In this document: piece after piece, positions 42,535 to 51,428 of the stretch
Layout of the letters: the number at the start of each line of letters is the position of its first letter
Numbering within the stretch: position 1 is the first letter of the stretch
NCBI RefSeq assembly: GCF_030384665.1
Contig: NC_083675.1
Span: forward strand, 492,001 to 556,000
DNA length: 64,000 nucleotides
DNA from: Lodderomyces elongisporus
Lineage: Eukaryota > Ascomycota > Pichiomycetes > Serinales > Debaryomycetaceae
Direction of reading: 5' to 3'
Made by a program: the position numbers and the translations under genes
Notes under the pieces: model-generated
Databases searched by the model: none
The model's input: only the letters and a program-made list of their open reading frames with translations
Told to the model about the DNA's origin: nothing

Positions 42535-43280
42535 CGTGTAGTTTGTTTAGCCTGCTACCATCATACTCAGATGAATCCGTAGACAGTAATGATGATTTCT
42601 TAAACGCTGCTTTAACGGTGCTTATTTACCTTCTAGAATGTAATAAGTCTTTTAAAAATGATATAAACCCAAATTAGGGATGTGGTCATTATCCTAAAAA
42701 AATACTTTCCTCGATCTTTGCACCAATTGAGGGTAGCCACCTATACCCGTGCAATCTTCGGTACTCGTTTCAACGCCATGCCTATCACACGTACAGCCTT
42801 CAAACTATAGCCAAGTCAGCAGACACGACTCTATTCGGTCTATAGTTGCACTCTGTCTAACGTCTACAACCTTCGCCCTCTGTCAACTGATGGGTGAATA
42901 TTCCATCATAAAGTGTTGACAGTATACGCTATTTGATATTTTCTGGTGTAGTCTCGGATACGTCCCGATGACTACGATGCATTATGTTCCATTGGACTAA
43001 ACTCGCATAGTTCTCCAATGAGGAGTAGCTCCTCCTTTAAACTGTAGTTCACAATAGTGAAGCTATTAATTCGTGGATAGGAGATTTACTCTTCCACAGG
43101 TCCTTCTCATAAATGATATTGACCAAATGTTGAAATGCCAAGGTATTGAAATGTCATGATCATTCAATATCCTGGTCGACAATACTGCTTAACAGTAGCC
43201 TCAACCAATGTATCAATTACTTGAAATATTAGGTAACCATATCAAATCATTCAAACAACATGATTTGCAAGGATTTGAGG

Positions 43281-43298
43281 TCCTCACTCTGGTCGCCA
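43281..43298 (-). promoter_or_regulatory. candidate primer-binding site
   Basis: On the minus strand, three bases inside the 5' LTR, the sequence begins TGGCGACCAGAGTGAG. TGG at this spot would pair with a tRNA CCA end. The tRNA is not identified. Confidence 0.45.
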
Positions 43299-43301
43299 TT
43301 C

Positions 43302-43755
43302 TGTCGCATAGCACTGTCACAAGTAACAAGTGTACGACTGCTGAGCATCGGTTTGAGCTGGTAGCTCACCGATACCAGCGGTTTGAGTTCGTGACTTGAT
43401 AGGCTATATTCCAACTAAGTGTAATTGTCAATGATCGCACCTATAAAGGTCTCAATGCTCATAAGTTAAGAGAGTAAATTGTCTCATACAAAGTCACTAG
43501 TAAGGAGAATCGTGAGAGTATACACTCCGCACGTTCACCTAGTGATTTGTGTTCAATGTAGTTGACCGTCTAAATTATGTATTTAACCGATATTTCTATA
43601 TAATAGTGATAAGTTAATTTTACCACTTCTCGTTCCTATTTATATAAACTCATCTCGTTTGAAGTTTCAAGTTTCCCATGTCGTGCAATATTCTCCAAAT
43701 ATTCACTTAGCGGAAACGAGGGCACAGAGCGTCCAGTGTGTGTCGCACTGTGACA
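43302..43755 (-). repeat. LTR (5' LTR of the non-autonomous element)
   Basis: 454 bp, same sequence as 40988-41441. Lies 306 bp upstream of the uS13m gene. Confidence 0.9.
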
Positions 43756-44061
43756 GTCGTCGTCATTTTTTTTTTAAGATTTTGAATGCCGCACCAGAAA
43801 AGGCGAGGGTAAATTATATAAAGTACAGAAGAAAATTTATCTATCTTGTAGAAGAGAACTAAGAAATAGAAGAAAGGAAAGGAAAGGAAAGGCAAAAAAA
43901 AAAAAAATTCTGAGAAAAGGACGAGAGACAGAAAGTGTGAACATTGAAACCTCAAAGATCACGAACCACGCTCCTTCTTTCTTTTATTTACTTTATTTCT
44001 TTTCTTTCGTTTTAATAAACGTATTACAATACCAACTAATAAAGACAACATCATCTTAATC
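43756..44061. other. short upstream region of SWS2
   Basis: 306 bp between the LTR and the uS13m ATG; AG/A-rich at 43868-43910, with T-rich 43975-44010. Any native promoter farther upstream has been displaced by the 2.77 kb element. Confidence 0.6.
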
Positions 44062-44430
44062 ATGGGCCGTGTGATATTTGGTAAATTTATTAAAGGAGAC
44101 TTTACAGTGCAGATTGGTCTTGCAAAGACTATATTTGGAATTGGCCCCAAAGTTGCTTCACAACTCACAGCTCGAGTAGGGATCTACCCACGATGCAAAG
44201 TTAATCAGCTCACAGAACAACAGATTTTAGAACTCAACAAGGAGATCTCGCAGCTCACGGTCGAAGGGCATCTAAAACAGAAAATTAATAGTGACATCCA
44301 GATGAAGAGAGCAATCAATTCTCGTGCTGGTATCAGACATGCACAAGGTTTCCCAGTACGAGGACAAAAGACAAAGACAAATGGTGCTACAGCTAGAAGG
44401 TTAAACAAAATCCCAAGATACGCAATCTAA
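44062..44430 (+). CDS. SWS2: mitochondrial ribosomal protein uS13m
   Basis: A 122-residue S13-family protein. The start (MGRVIFGKFI), the helix-hairpin-helix-like IGLAKTIFGIGPKVASQL segment (~20-37), and the C-terminal RHAQGFPVRGQKTKTNGATARRLNK (~93-117, the S13 signature RGxRxRTNxxTAR) are all present. It sits in the head of the mitochondrial small subunit. S. cerevisiae Sws2 is somewhat longer (143 aa). The gene sits between a 2.77 kb LTR element (306 bp upstream) and a tRNA/Ty3 cluster (about 0.5 kb downstream), but the frame itself is intact. Confidence 0.93.
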   Translation: MGRVIFGKFIKGDFTVQIGLAKTIFGIGPKVASQLTARVGIYPRCKVNQLTEQQILELNKEISQLTVEGHLKQKINSDIQMKRAINSRAGIRHAQGFPVRGQKTKTNGATARRLNKIPRYAI

Positions 44431-44940
44431 TTGCGGGGACGACCAACTCAACAAGAACGAAAAATTTGGCAGAAAGAGACAAGATTGACTGGTGTTTCCC
44501 TTCACTTTCACCTTTTCCTTTCCCTTGACCTTTCCCTTTCCCTTCTCCCTCTCCCTCATCCTATTGTCCATTTGCCAACAATTTTGATGCATTTGACAGA
44601 AATATTTTGAGTAACGGTTTTTTGTTTTCTCTTTCTTCAACTAAAGAATGAAGGTTGAAATAAAAAGAAAGGGGATTTAAACCGGGTTTCGAATGATTTT
44701 TTTTGTTTTACAGAGAGGAAGCGAAGGATTATTGGCAAATGATTTATTGTATATAAGCGAAATAATAACATAATGTATTCTGATTTTTTTTTTTCTTCTT
44801 CTAATTCTTTTGTTTATGTACATGTTCAATGAATTGAGCTTTATCTTTGGCGCATTACGACAGAAACGCAAGAATCAAATCAAACCAAAAAAAAAAATTG
44901 AGAAAAGTTGATTGGGGTTTAAAAGAGAGTTAAAAAAATT
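44431..44940. other. intergenic between uS13m and tRNA-Ile
   Basis: Contains CCTTTCCCTT repeats at 44505-44555. An A7 run at 44932-44938, read as T7 on the minus strand two bases after the tRNA, is the Pol III terminator. Confidence 0.7.
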
Positions 44941-45013
44941 GGTCCCTAGCAGGATCGAACTGCTGATCTTGGCGTTATTAGCACCACGCCTTAACCAACT
45001 GGGCCAAGGGACC
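44941..45013 (-). tRNA. tRNA-Ile (anticodon AAT)
   Basis: 73 nt on the minus strand, no intron. Acceptor GGTCCCT pairs with AGGGACC; the T arm AGCAG/CTGCT encloses TTCGATC (B box); the D arm contains AGTTGGTTAA (A box); the anticodon stem TGGTG/CGCCA has loop CTAATAA, giving anticodon AAT (reads AUU). A T7 terminator follows. The Ty3/gypsy element begins 13 bp from the tRNA 5' end. Confidence 0.96.
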
Positions 45014-45026
45014 TGTTTTCTGGTGA

Positions 45027-45576
45027 TGTTATATATCGTGCCCAAGGGCTCGATTAGCCAAGAGATTTAACCAACTGCAAGTTGATGCTAGTTCTTACAT
45101 TCAAGTTCCAAGAGTTAAAGAGTGGAGAACCAACTCAAGTTATATCGATTACATGAGCTACAAGAATAGGGGTAATTGGACTAGGAGTGGGGTAAACGAA
45201 TGGGAATAGCTTGGCTTGTATTGCATAAGATCGCATGGCTTGAATCGTATGAGATTCGAGGAGCGGGGTAAGCGAACGAGGCGGAATAGCTTGGCATGAA
45301 GATATGGAATATGAGGAGTCGTTTAGATATGTTGTCTTTTATATGTCTTATATAGCATATAGTTCTTGAGGACAAGTTCTGGTATAAATAGAGGACTTGT
45401 TCTTCAAGAAGTTTGCTTTTTAGTTGTTTATGAATTAACTTGTTTACCAATCAACAAAAACACATTTTTATAGTAACACTAATACTATAGATCAAGCACC
45501 TCAATTTATACGTACCTCGAACCTTGTTGCAAGTTTCAAGGTTCATCGCACTTAAGTAGAAAGATATTATAAACTA
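45027..45576 (+). repeat. 5' LTR of Ty3/gypsy element
   Basis: 550 bp beginning TGTTATATATCG and ending ATAAACTA. A TATA box TATAAATA lies at 45383-45390, so transcription probably starts in the last third. It ends TA rather than the usual CA; a relative at 51923 ends CA. Confidence 0.9.
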
Positions 45577-45578
45577 TC

Positions 45579-45590
45579 TGGTAGCGTCGC
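45579..45590 (+). promoter_or_regulatory. primer-binding site, probably initiator tRNA-Met
   Basis: TGGTAGCGTCGC two bases after the 5' LTR. Its complement GCGACGCTACCA differs by one base from the yeast initiator-Met 3' end (GCGGCGCTACCA). The same 12 bases occur at 55068-55079 in the inverted copy. Confidence 0.75.
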
Positions 45591-45625
45591 TTCCATAATA
45601 TTTTTCTTAAGAAATCACTGCTAGT

Positions 45626-46513
45626 ATGACTCCAAGATCTGAAACCGCTAGAAACGCGGAATCCCAAACCGCTCACTTCCCTATCGAGGCCATGGAGGCC
45701 TTAGTCAACAACCAAGGGGCCATGTTTGCTAAAATGGTTGAAGCTATGGAGGAGATTAAGTTTAGTGCTGCTTCAGGTTATGAATCTAACCCAAAGGTAT
45801 TGGAAAATCCACGTGACCCGGAGAAGTTACAGACTTTCATTAGACAAGTCGAAACTCGGTCCCAAAGGTATCCCGAGTACAGGGATAACAAGGTGGATTA
45901 TGCCAGACGGTTCATGGCTGGGTCGGTCTTGGAAAGATGGGTCTTAAGTCAACCCGATATTTGGCAACTTAGTTGGTCAGATTTCCTGGCTAGACTCCGT
46001 AATTCCTTCTTGGATCCGTCGTACGGAGACAAGGTTGAGATGCAGTTAGAGAAACTCAAACAGACCAGTACGGTCGCGAAGTATGTGGAGGAGTTTACTC
46101 GTCTCAAGGCACTCTTGCCTCCGGGGCTCAGATCGGAAAGATCGTTGAAAAGAGTCTTCGTCATGGGTTTAAAGCCAGTTATTCGTCCTTTGGTGTTGGC
46201 TGGTTTACGCAATGACGCTGTGACTCTTGATGACATCATTAATGATGCTCTTATGCAAGCCACAGGTGTGGAAGCTGGATGGGTTGATGACCTTAAAGCC
46301 TATTCCAATCGTTGGAATGAGTTTAAAGCATCCACCAATGCTGATGCTATGGAGTTAGATGCGGTCTCCTTCAAGAAGCTTAGACCCCAAGAGAAGAAGG
46401 TATTGATGGCAAATGGTGGTTGCTTCAAGTGTCGTAAGACGGGACACTTTGCTAGGCAATGTCCAATGGGAGGGAAGAAAGCTGACAAAACTAGAGCTAG
46501 TTCAAAAAACTAG
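45626..46513 (+). CDS. gag: Ty3/gypsy Gag
   Basis: A 295-residue capsid/nucleocapsid precursor. Residues ~70-210 resemble the retrotransposon Gag capsid domain (NPRDPEKLQTFIRQVETR, then WSDFLARLRNSFLD and VAKYVEEFTRLKALLP). A CCHC zinc knuckle (CFKCRKTGHFARQC) sits at ~272-285. The ORF ends TCA AAA AAC TAG: the last sense codons form the slippery heptamer A AAA AAC immediately before the stop. No separate protease is encoded in this frame. Gag forms the virus-like particle and its knuckle binds the element RNA. Confidence 0.95.
   Translation: MTPRSETARNAESQTAHFPIEAMEALVNNQGAMFAKMVEAMEEIKFSAASGYESNPKVLENPRDPEKLQTFIRQVETRSQRYPEYRDNKVDYARRFMAGSVLERWVLSQPDIWQLSWSDFLARLRNSFLDPSYGDKVEMQLEKLKQTSTVAKYVEEFTRLKALLPPGLRSERSLKRVFVMGLKPVIRPLVLAGLRNDAVTLDDIINDALMQATGVEAGWVDDLKAYSNRWNEFKASTNADAMELDAVSFKKLRPQEKKVLMANGGCFKCRKTGHFARQCPMGGKKADKTRASSKN
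46504..46510 (+). promoter_or_regulatory. -1 ribosomal frameshift heptamer A AAA AAC
   Basis: In the gag frame the bases read A|AAA|AAC, the X XXY YYZ class of -1 slippery sites, followed at once by the gag TAG. The pol frame is exactly -1 relative to gag and is open from 46501 (previous stop 46498-46500), so slippage here gives Gag-Pol. The site is kept in the inverted copy (54130-54136, minus strand). A downstream stimulatory structure was not established. Confidence 0.8.
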
Positions 46514-46554
46514 TTAGGTCTCTGAAGCTGGGGGACGTTAAACGAAACAGCAGG

Positions 46555-49500
46555 ATGTCGGAAACCAGGAAGGTCAAGGTGTCAATGGATGAAGTTTCGG
46601 TACAGCGTCCGGAGGAGGTGCTCGAGGTGAAAGAAGAGTTGGTAGAGCGTAACGATGCTAAAGAAGTGAGTGTACCCAATGTACAACACTCGGTGATTGA
46701 AGATAATTCAATTGAATTAGATGAAATCACACAGAGAACTGAATCGATCATACTTCAAGATTCGGAAAGTGGCCTGGAAGGGTCGAAAGAGCTTGAGCTC
46801 TTTGAGCTCACAGTGAGCCAGGGGTTTGATCCAGCCAAGGTCAATTTGCCACCCCCCTCCCCAGTTGAGAACAGTAAGTTCTATGTTCCGGTTGTGATGA
46901 TGCTGACTGCTGTTAAAGGTAAAGAATGCATGGCATTGCTTGATTCCGGTTCGGGCGAAGATTTGGTGCTGTCCAAATTTATAGAAGGGAAGATCGATAG
47001 TCTCCCTCAGGATGCTTGTTTATGTGACGTGATTGTTGCATTCGGTGCAAGTAGGCAGGTAACAAAAAGAGTGTTGCTTGAATTTAGTATAAACGGTATA
47101 CATTTTAGCCGTTGGTTTATGGTTGTCCCAGGGTTTACCAAAGATATGGTATTGGGACTCGACTTCGTTGGTGAACATGAGGACTTGATCTCGTTCAAGA
47201 AAAGATCCTTTGCTGGAGTCAGTAAAGAGAACCCTATTGGGTTAGTTGACAGCGATGAATTCGTTGAGGCAGTTGGCAATGCTGCGGAAGTTGGTTTGTT
47301 CACATTGAAAACGGAGGAGAAGGTTGATAAGATGCCGATGGATGCTGCTAACAGGTTTCCGGATCTTATCAAAGAGTACAAGGACATTTTCTTACAAGAA
47401 TTGAAGGAAACGCCTGTCTCCAGGGGGCAATGGGATCATAGGATCAACGTAATTCCATACGTTACAGCCCCAAGTGGAAAACAATACCCACTAGCTAAAC
47501 CCGAGTTCGAGGAACTTAAGTCTCAGGTGAGAAAGATGCTCGATGCTGGTTTGATTAGACAGTTAGGTGTGGGAGAATCAGATTTCAATTCTCCGGTGTT
47601 GTTTGTCCGCAAGAAAGATGGTTCATACCGTATGTGTGTGGATTATCGTTTGCTTAATCTAACAGTTGTTCAAAAGCAGTTTGGTATGCCGGTGGTTGAG
47701 CAGTTGATTAAGGAGGTATCAGGATATCGGTATTACTCCACCTTGGATATGACGCAGAGTTTTCATCAAATCAGATTGGATGACGAAACTAGTCATGTGA
47801 CAGCTTTCACAGCATTTGGCAAGAAGTTCGCTTATAATGTGTTGCCGTTTGGATTTACTAACGCTCCAGCTATCTTGCAGGAGACTGTTTCACAGTTGAT
47901 ACAGGAAATCCCAGGTTGTGTGAATTATATTGACGACATTATTGTTTACTCTAATACCATTGAGGAACATAGGAAGTCATTGCTGTTGTTGTTTGAAGCT
48001 TTTAGAAGAAACAAGTTCTTCTTTAAGGGGTCCAAGTGTGAGTTAGGTGTATCGAAGGTGACGTTTTTAGGTCATGAGGTTGGTCAGAAAGGAACTCGAA
48101 TTCCAGAGGTCCAGTTGGAAGTTATCAAGGCCATTAAAACTCCTGATAATCCCAAGGACATGCGAAGCGCGTTAGGTTTTTTCAACTACTTTCGACACTA
48201 CATCCAGAATTTCTCCAAGATTGCTGCGCCTTTATACGAGTATGCTACCAAACGTAAGGTTGAATTCACCCAAGTGCACGACAAAGCTTTCAATCAGTTA
48301 AAGGCTGATTTAGTGAAGTCAGATGCATTGGTAAAGGTCAATTACGAGTTAAAACCAGTTAGGTTTCAATTGGAGGTAGATGCTTCACATCACGCTATCG
48401 GTGCTGTACTTAAACAGGTACACGAAGACAAGGTGGTTGGTGTCATTGAGATGGTTTCCAGAACCTTAACGGTAGCTGAAAAGAATTATCCCATTAGGCA
48501 AAAAGAATTGTTGCTGATTGTGTTTGCTGTAAAGAAATTTAGGCATTACATATTGGGATACGAAACTGTGGTATATACCGATCATCAGAGTTTAGAATCA
48601 TTGTTTGCATCAAATACCCGTCCTGAATCGGAAAGGATCATTCGATGGTTAGAGTCATTACAGGAAGTCCAACTCAAAGTTCGTTACAGAAATGGCGATG
48701 CTAATGTGCTCGCGGATGTCTTATCAAGGTTGGTAGATGCTGGAAGGGTAGAGGTTCACGATTTGGATACTACGGTTGCTGAAGTCACGAATACAGAGGA
48801 AACGGTCACTCAAATATTGCTGAAAGAGAATGTCATTGATCAAATCAAGAAGTCGTATACCACCGATGCATATTTGACTACAATATTGAATTTACTTACC
48901 GATACTGATCGTACCAGAAACCCAATTCCACCAGAACTCAACAGTGCAATTAAGAAATATTCGTTAACAGATGGGGTCCTTTATTATGCTACTCAGAGTG
49001 GACAAAAGCCTGTTGTTGGAAAGTCAGTTGCTAGGATGGTATTGGAGAAGGTTCATTCATTTGGGCATTTCGGTATCACGAAGTGTTACTTTGCCATTCA
49101 GCCGTATTTGTTTGTTCCAAAGTTGCTTGAAGTGGTTACGGATTATATTAATTCGTGTGATCATTGTCAAAGAGCGAAGGCGATTCATGGTTCGGTGGGT
49201 GGATTGATGTTGCCCAGTGACGTCCCGAAGGATGTATTCAGTACGATCCATCTTGATTTTGTTACAGGAATTCCGACAACACCTGAAGGTTATGACTGTA
49301 TTTTGGTCGTGGTATGTGCGCTAACTAAGTATTGTGTTTGTATTCCAACGAGGAAAAGCACAAAGGTGGTTCAGACTGCGAAGTTGCTAATTGACGAAGT
49401 CTTTTCGGTATTTGGTGTGCCCCACACGATTAAGTCAGACAAAGATATTCAGTTTATGAATAGTATCATGAAGTATGTCTTTGAATTTTATCAAATTGAC

Positions 49501-50343
49501 TTTAGAACTACGAGTACCAACAATCCATCTACAAATGGTCAAGTCGAAGCCTTGAATAAAGTGGTGGTTCAAACGATCAAGAGTTTTTGTCACAAGGAAC
49601 ATGCGTTATGGTCACATTATTTGAAGGTTGTACAGTTTGCTATCAACACCAATTATGCTCCAGCTATTCGTATGACACCTTATCAGGCCGTGTTTGGTCG
49701 GCTTCCTAGAGATCGGACTGGTATTTTGGATATCAACATGAAGCATAGTAGCTTGTCCGCTGAACAGTTGGTGAGAAGAGCTGAGGCTATACATACACAG
49801 ATCAAGGATACCATGTCTTTGAGTCAGGATGCCATGTCCCATAAAGCGAACCGGGGGAGGAATCCTGGCCGCTTTGAAGTTGGGGACTTAATCTTACTTC
49901 ATCGAGAGGCATACTGGCGTCCAGGAAAATACAAGAAGTTGACAGATGTCTATCACGGTCCATTCAGGTTGGTTAAGAAGATTAACGACAATGCATTTGA
50001 AGTTGACTTGCCTAGGATGAACAAGAAAGATCGGGTTATCAATATTAAGTATTTCCGGAAGTACATTGAACAACGTCAGGTATTCAAGGAGCCACCAATT
50101 AATTTAGTTGAAGCTGAAGCTAGGGTTGAAGATTTAAGCGCAATTCTTGGTTATGATGCTGAAAAGTTTGAGTTTGATGTCACATGGGTTGGATGTAGAC
50201 CAGGACATGGTTCTACCATTCCCATCGAGTGGTTTTATCGAAAGGTGCCAAAGGTATTAAGGGATACCTTGATTGCTAATGCTATTGACTTTCTCGGGGA
50301 TCGGTTTAAGGATGCTGATGATGACCTGGAAGAGGAGGTTTGA
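46555..50343 (+). CDS. pol: Ty3/gypsy Pol polyprotein (PR-RT-RH-IN)
   Basis: 1262 residues from the first ATG, though translation is probably as Gag-Pol by frameshift, with pol residues starting near 46510. Aspartic protease: ALLDSGSGEDLVLS (~128-141). RT: KPEFEELKSQVRKMLDAGLI, YRMCVDYRLLN (~361), STLDMTQSFHQI, LPFGFTNAPA and the YIDD box (~458). RNase H: LEVDASHHAIGAVL (~606), RQKELLLIVFAVKKFRHYILG. Integrase: HHCC finger (HSFGHFG...CDHC, ~840-875), catalytic core with IHLDFVTG, SDKD and, 35 residues on, E in GQVEALN. GPY/F-like HGPFRLVKKI (~1143). The C-terminal ~60 residues (FDVTWVGCRPGHG...) may be a divergent chromodomain. No stops or frameshifts. Confidence 0.95.
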   Translation: MSETRKVKVSMDEVSVQRPEEVLEVKEELVERNDAKEVSVPNVQHSVIEDNSIELDEITQRTESIILQDSESGLEGSKELELFELTVSQGFDPAKVNLPPPSPVENSKFYVPVVMMLTAVKGKECMALLDSGSGEDLVLSKFIEGKIDSLPQDACLCDVIVAFGASRQVTKRVLLEFSINGIHFSRWFMVVPGFTKDMVLGLDFVGEHEDLISFKKRSFAGVSKENPIGLVDSDEFVEAVGNAAEVGLFTLKTEEKVDKMPMDAANRFPDLIKEYKDIFLQELKETPVSRGQWDHRINVIPYVTAPSGKQYPLAKPEFEELKSQVRKMLDAGLIRQLGVGESDFNSPVLFVRKKDGSYRMCVDYRLLNLTVVQKQFGMPVVEQLIKEVSGYRYYSTLDMTQSFHQIRLDDETSHVTAFTAFGKKFAYNVLPFGFTNAPAILQETVSQLIQEIPGCVNYIDDIIVYSNTIEEHRKSLLLLFEAFRRNKFFFKGSKCELGVSKVTFLGHEVGQKGTRIPEVQLEVIKAIKTPDNPKDMRSALGFFNYFRHYIQNFSKIAAPLYEYATKRKVEFTQVHDKAFNQLKADLVKSDALVKVNYELKPVRFQLEVDASHHAIGAVLKQVHEDKVVGVIEMVSRTLTVAEKNYPIRQKELLLIVFAVKKFRHYILGYETVVYTDHQSLESLFASNTRPESERIIRWLESLQEVQLKVRYRNGDANVLADVLSRLVDAGRVEVHDLDTTVAEVTNTEETVTQILLKENVIDQIKKSYTTDAYLTTILNLLTDTDRTRNPIPPELNSAIKKYSLTDGVLYYATQSGQKPVVGKSVARMVLEKVHSFGHFGITKCYFAIQPYLFVPKLLEVVTDYINSCDHCQRAKAIHGSVGGLMLPSDVPKDVFSTIHLDFVTGIPTTPEGYDCILVVVCALTKYCVCIPTRKSTKVVQTAKLLIDEVFSVFGVPHTIKSDKDIQFMNSIMKYVFEFYQIDFRTTSTNNPSTNGQVEALNKVVVQTIKSFCHKEHALWSHYLKVVQFAINTNYAPAIRMTPYQAVFGRLPRDRTGILDINMKHSSLSAEQLVRRAEAIHTQIKDTMSLSQDAMSHKANRGRNPGRFEVGDLILLHREAYWRPGKYKKLTDVYHGPFRLVKKINDNAFEVDLPRMNKKDRVINIKYFRKYIEQRQVFKEPPINLVEAEARVEDLSAILGYDAEKFEFDVTWVGCRPGHGSTIPIEWFYRKVPKVLRDTLIANAIDFLGDRFKDADDDLEEEV

Positions 50344-50349
50344 TTTAAC

Positions 50350-50359
50350 AAGGGGGTGA
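50350..50359 (+). promoter_or_regulatory. polypurine tract before the 3' LTR
   Basis: AAGGGGGTGA directly before the 3' LTR, nearly all purine; presumed primer of plus-strand synthesis. Confidence 0.6.
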
Positions 50360-50909
50360 TGTTATATATCGTGCCCAAGGGCTCGATTAGCCAAGAGATT
50401 TAACCAACTGCAAGTTGATGCTAGTTCTTACATTCAAGTTCCAAGAGTTAAAGAGTGGAGAACCAACTCAAGTTATATCGATTACATGAGCTACAAGAAT
50501 AGGGGTAATTGGACTAGGAGTGGGGTAAACGAATGGGAATAGCTTGGCTTGTATTGCATAAGATCGCATGGCTTGAATCGTATGAGATTCGAGGAGCGGG
50601 GTAAGCGAACGAGGCGGAATAGCTTGGCATGAAGATATGGAATATGAGGAGTCGTTTAGATATGTTGTCTTTTATATGTCTTATATAGCATATAGTTCTT
50701 GAGGACAAGTTCTGGTATAAATAGAGGACTTGTTCTTCAAGAAGTTTGCTTTTTAGTTGTTTATGAATTAACTTGTTTACCAATCAACAAAAACACATTT
50801 TTATAGTAACACTAATACTATAGATCAAGCACCTCAATTTATACGTACCTCGAACCTTGTTGCAAGTTTCAAGGTTCATCGCACTTAAGTAGAAAGATAT
50901 TATAAACTA
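50360..50909 (+). repeat. 3' LTR of Ty3/gypsy element
   Basis: 550 bp, same sequence as 45027-45576 by eye, TATA box at 50716-50723. Confidence 0.9.
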
Positions 50910-51427
50910 GGTGAATAATATTTACAAAGTTTTACCTTGTGTGCTGTCAGAGCTTGAAACTCTGCAACGAGATTCTACGTATTTTTGGCTGAGGTTCTTG
51001 CCTAACAAACCTATGTTATACGTTTAGATTTACATTACTTTGTTACTATTGAAGTGAGTGTTGATTCTAAAAGCAAGTTTAATTTACTAATTAAGAAGCT
51101 ATAGACTCACTTTTGCTGAATATATGACATCTCTTAATGGCAACACATTTAAGAGCACCTTCTCATATCTCATGTATTCTTACCAAGCTATTCGATTCTC
51201 TGATTATTATTTTTTTTTTATTTTAACCCCGCTCCTTTGCATCTCATACGATTCAAGCCAAGCTGCAATCTTATGCAATTCAAAGCCAAGCTATTCTCTA
51301 TTCGTTTACCCCGCTCCTTGTCCAATTACCCCTATTCTTGTAGCTCCTATAATTCTATTCTATACAACTTGGAAGTTGGTTCCAATTGCTTGTCTAATCA
51401 TTTGAGCCACAAGTGAGATATACAACA
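50910..51427 (-). repeat. older, minus-oriented sigma-like LTR fragment
   Basis: The right part (~51230-51427) is, on the minus strand, a diverged version of the 5' half of the 45027 LTR (shared CCCCTATTCTTGTAGCTC and TACGATTCAAGCCA on the + strand) and its outer end on the minus strand reads TGTTGTATATC, like the LTR start. The left part (50950-51090) matches the LTR at 55100-55240. The intact element probably inserted into it; its first bases may be 45014-45026, directly next to the tRNA. Confidence 0.65.
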
Positions 51428-51428
51428 G

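Larger units (their letters stand above)
40988..43755 (-). mobile_element. 2.77 kb non-autonomous LTR retrotransposon, flanked by GTCGTC repeats
   Basis: Two 454 bp direct repeats (40988-41441 and 43302-43755), starting TG and ending CA on the + strand and identical as far as I can read, bound a 1,860 bp interior. The 6 bp GTCGTC occurs just outside both ends (40982-40987 and 43756-43761), as expected for a target-site duplication. The element reads on the minus strand: next to the 40988 LTR the minus strand has a polypurine tract (GAAGGGGGGAAGA, 41442-41454), and next to the other LTR a TGGCGACC... primer-binding-like site (43281-43298). The interior has no gag, RT, RNase H or integrase frame; it carries tandem repeats. 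It must rely on another element's enzymes. Confidence 0.88.
45027..50909 (+). mobile_element. intact Ty3/gypsy LTR retrotransposon at a tRNA gene
   Basis: 5,883 bp with two 550 bp LTRs (45027-45576, 50360-50909) that look identical, so insertion is recent. Interior order: LTR, primer-binding site (TGGTAGCGTCGC, 45579-45590), gag, -1 frameshift site, pol (protease, RT, RNase H, integrase with D-35-E), purine tract (AAGGGGGTGA), LTR. RT before integrase makes it Ty3/gypsy. GGTGA occurs on both outer sides (45022-45026, 50910-50914), fitting a 5 bp target duplication; but GGTGA also precedes the 3' LTR inside the element, so the exact left border is ambiguous by 5 bp. Both ORFs are uninterrupted. 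Confidence 0.96.

Noticed and set aside
45181..45450. 89-codon minus-strand frame, repeated at 50514-50783
   Set aside because: Lies inside the LTRs, antisense to the element; duplicated only because the LTR is.
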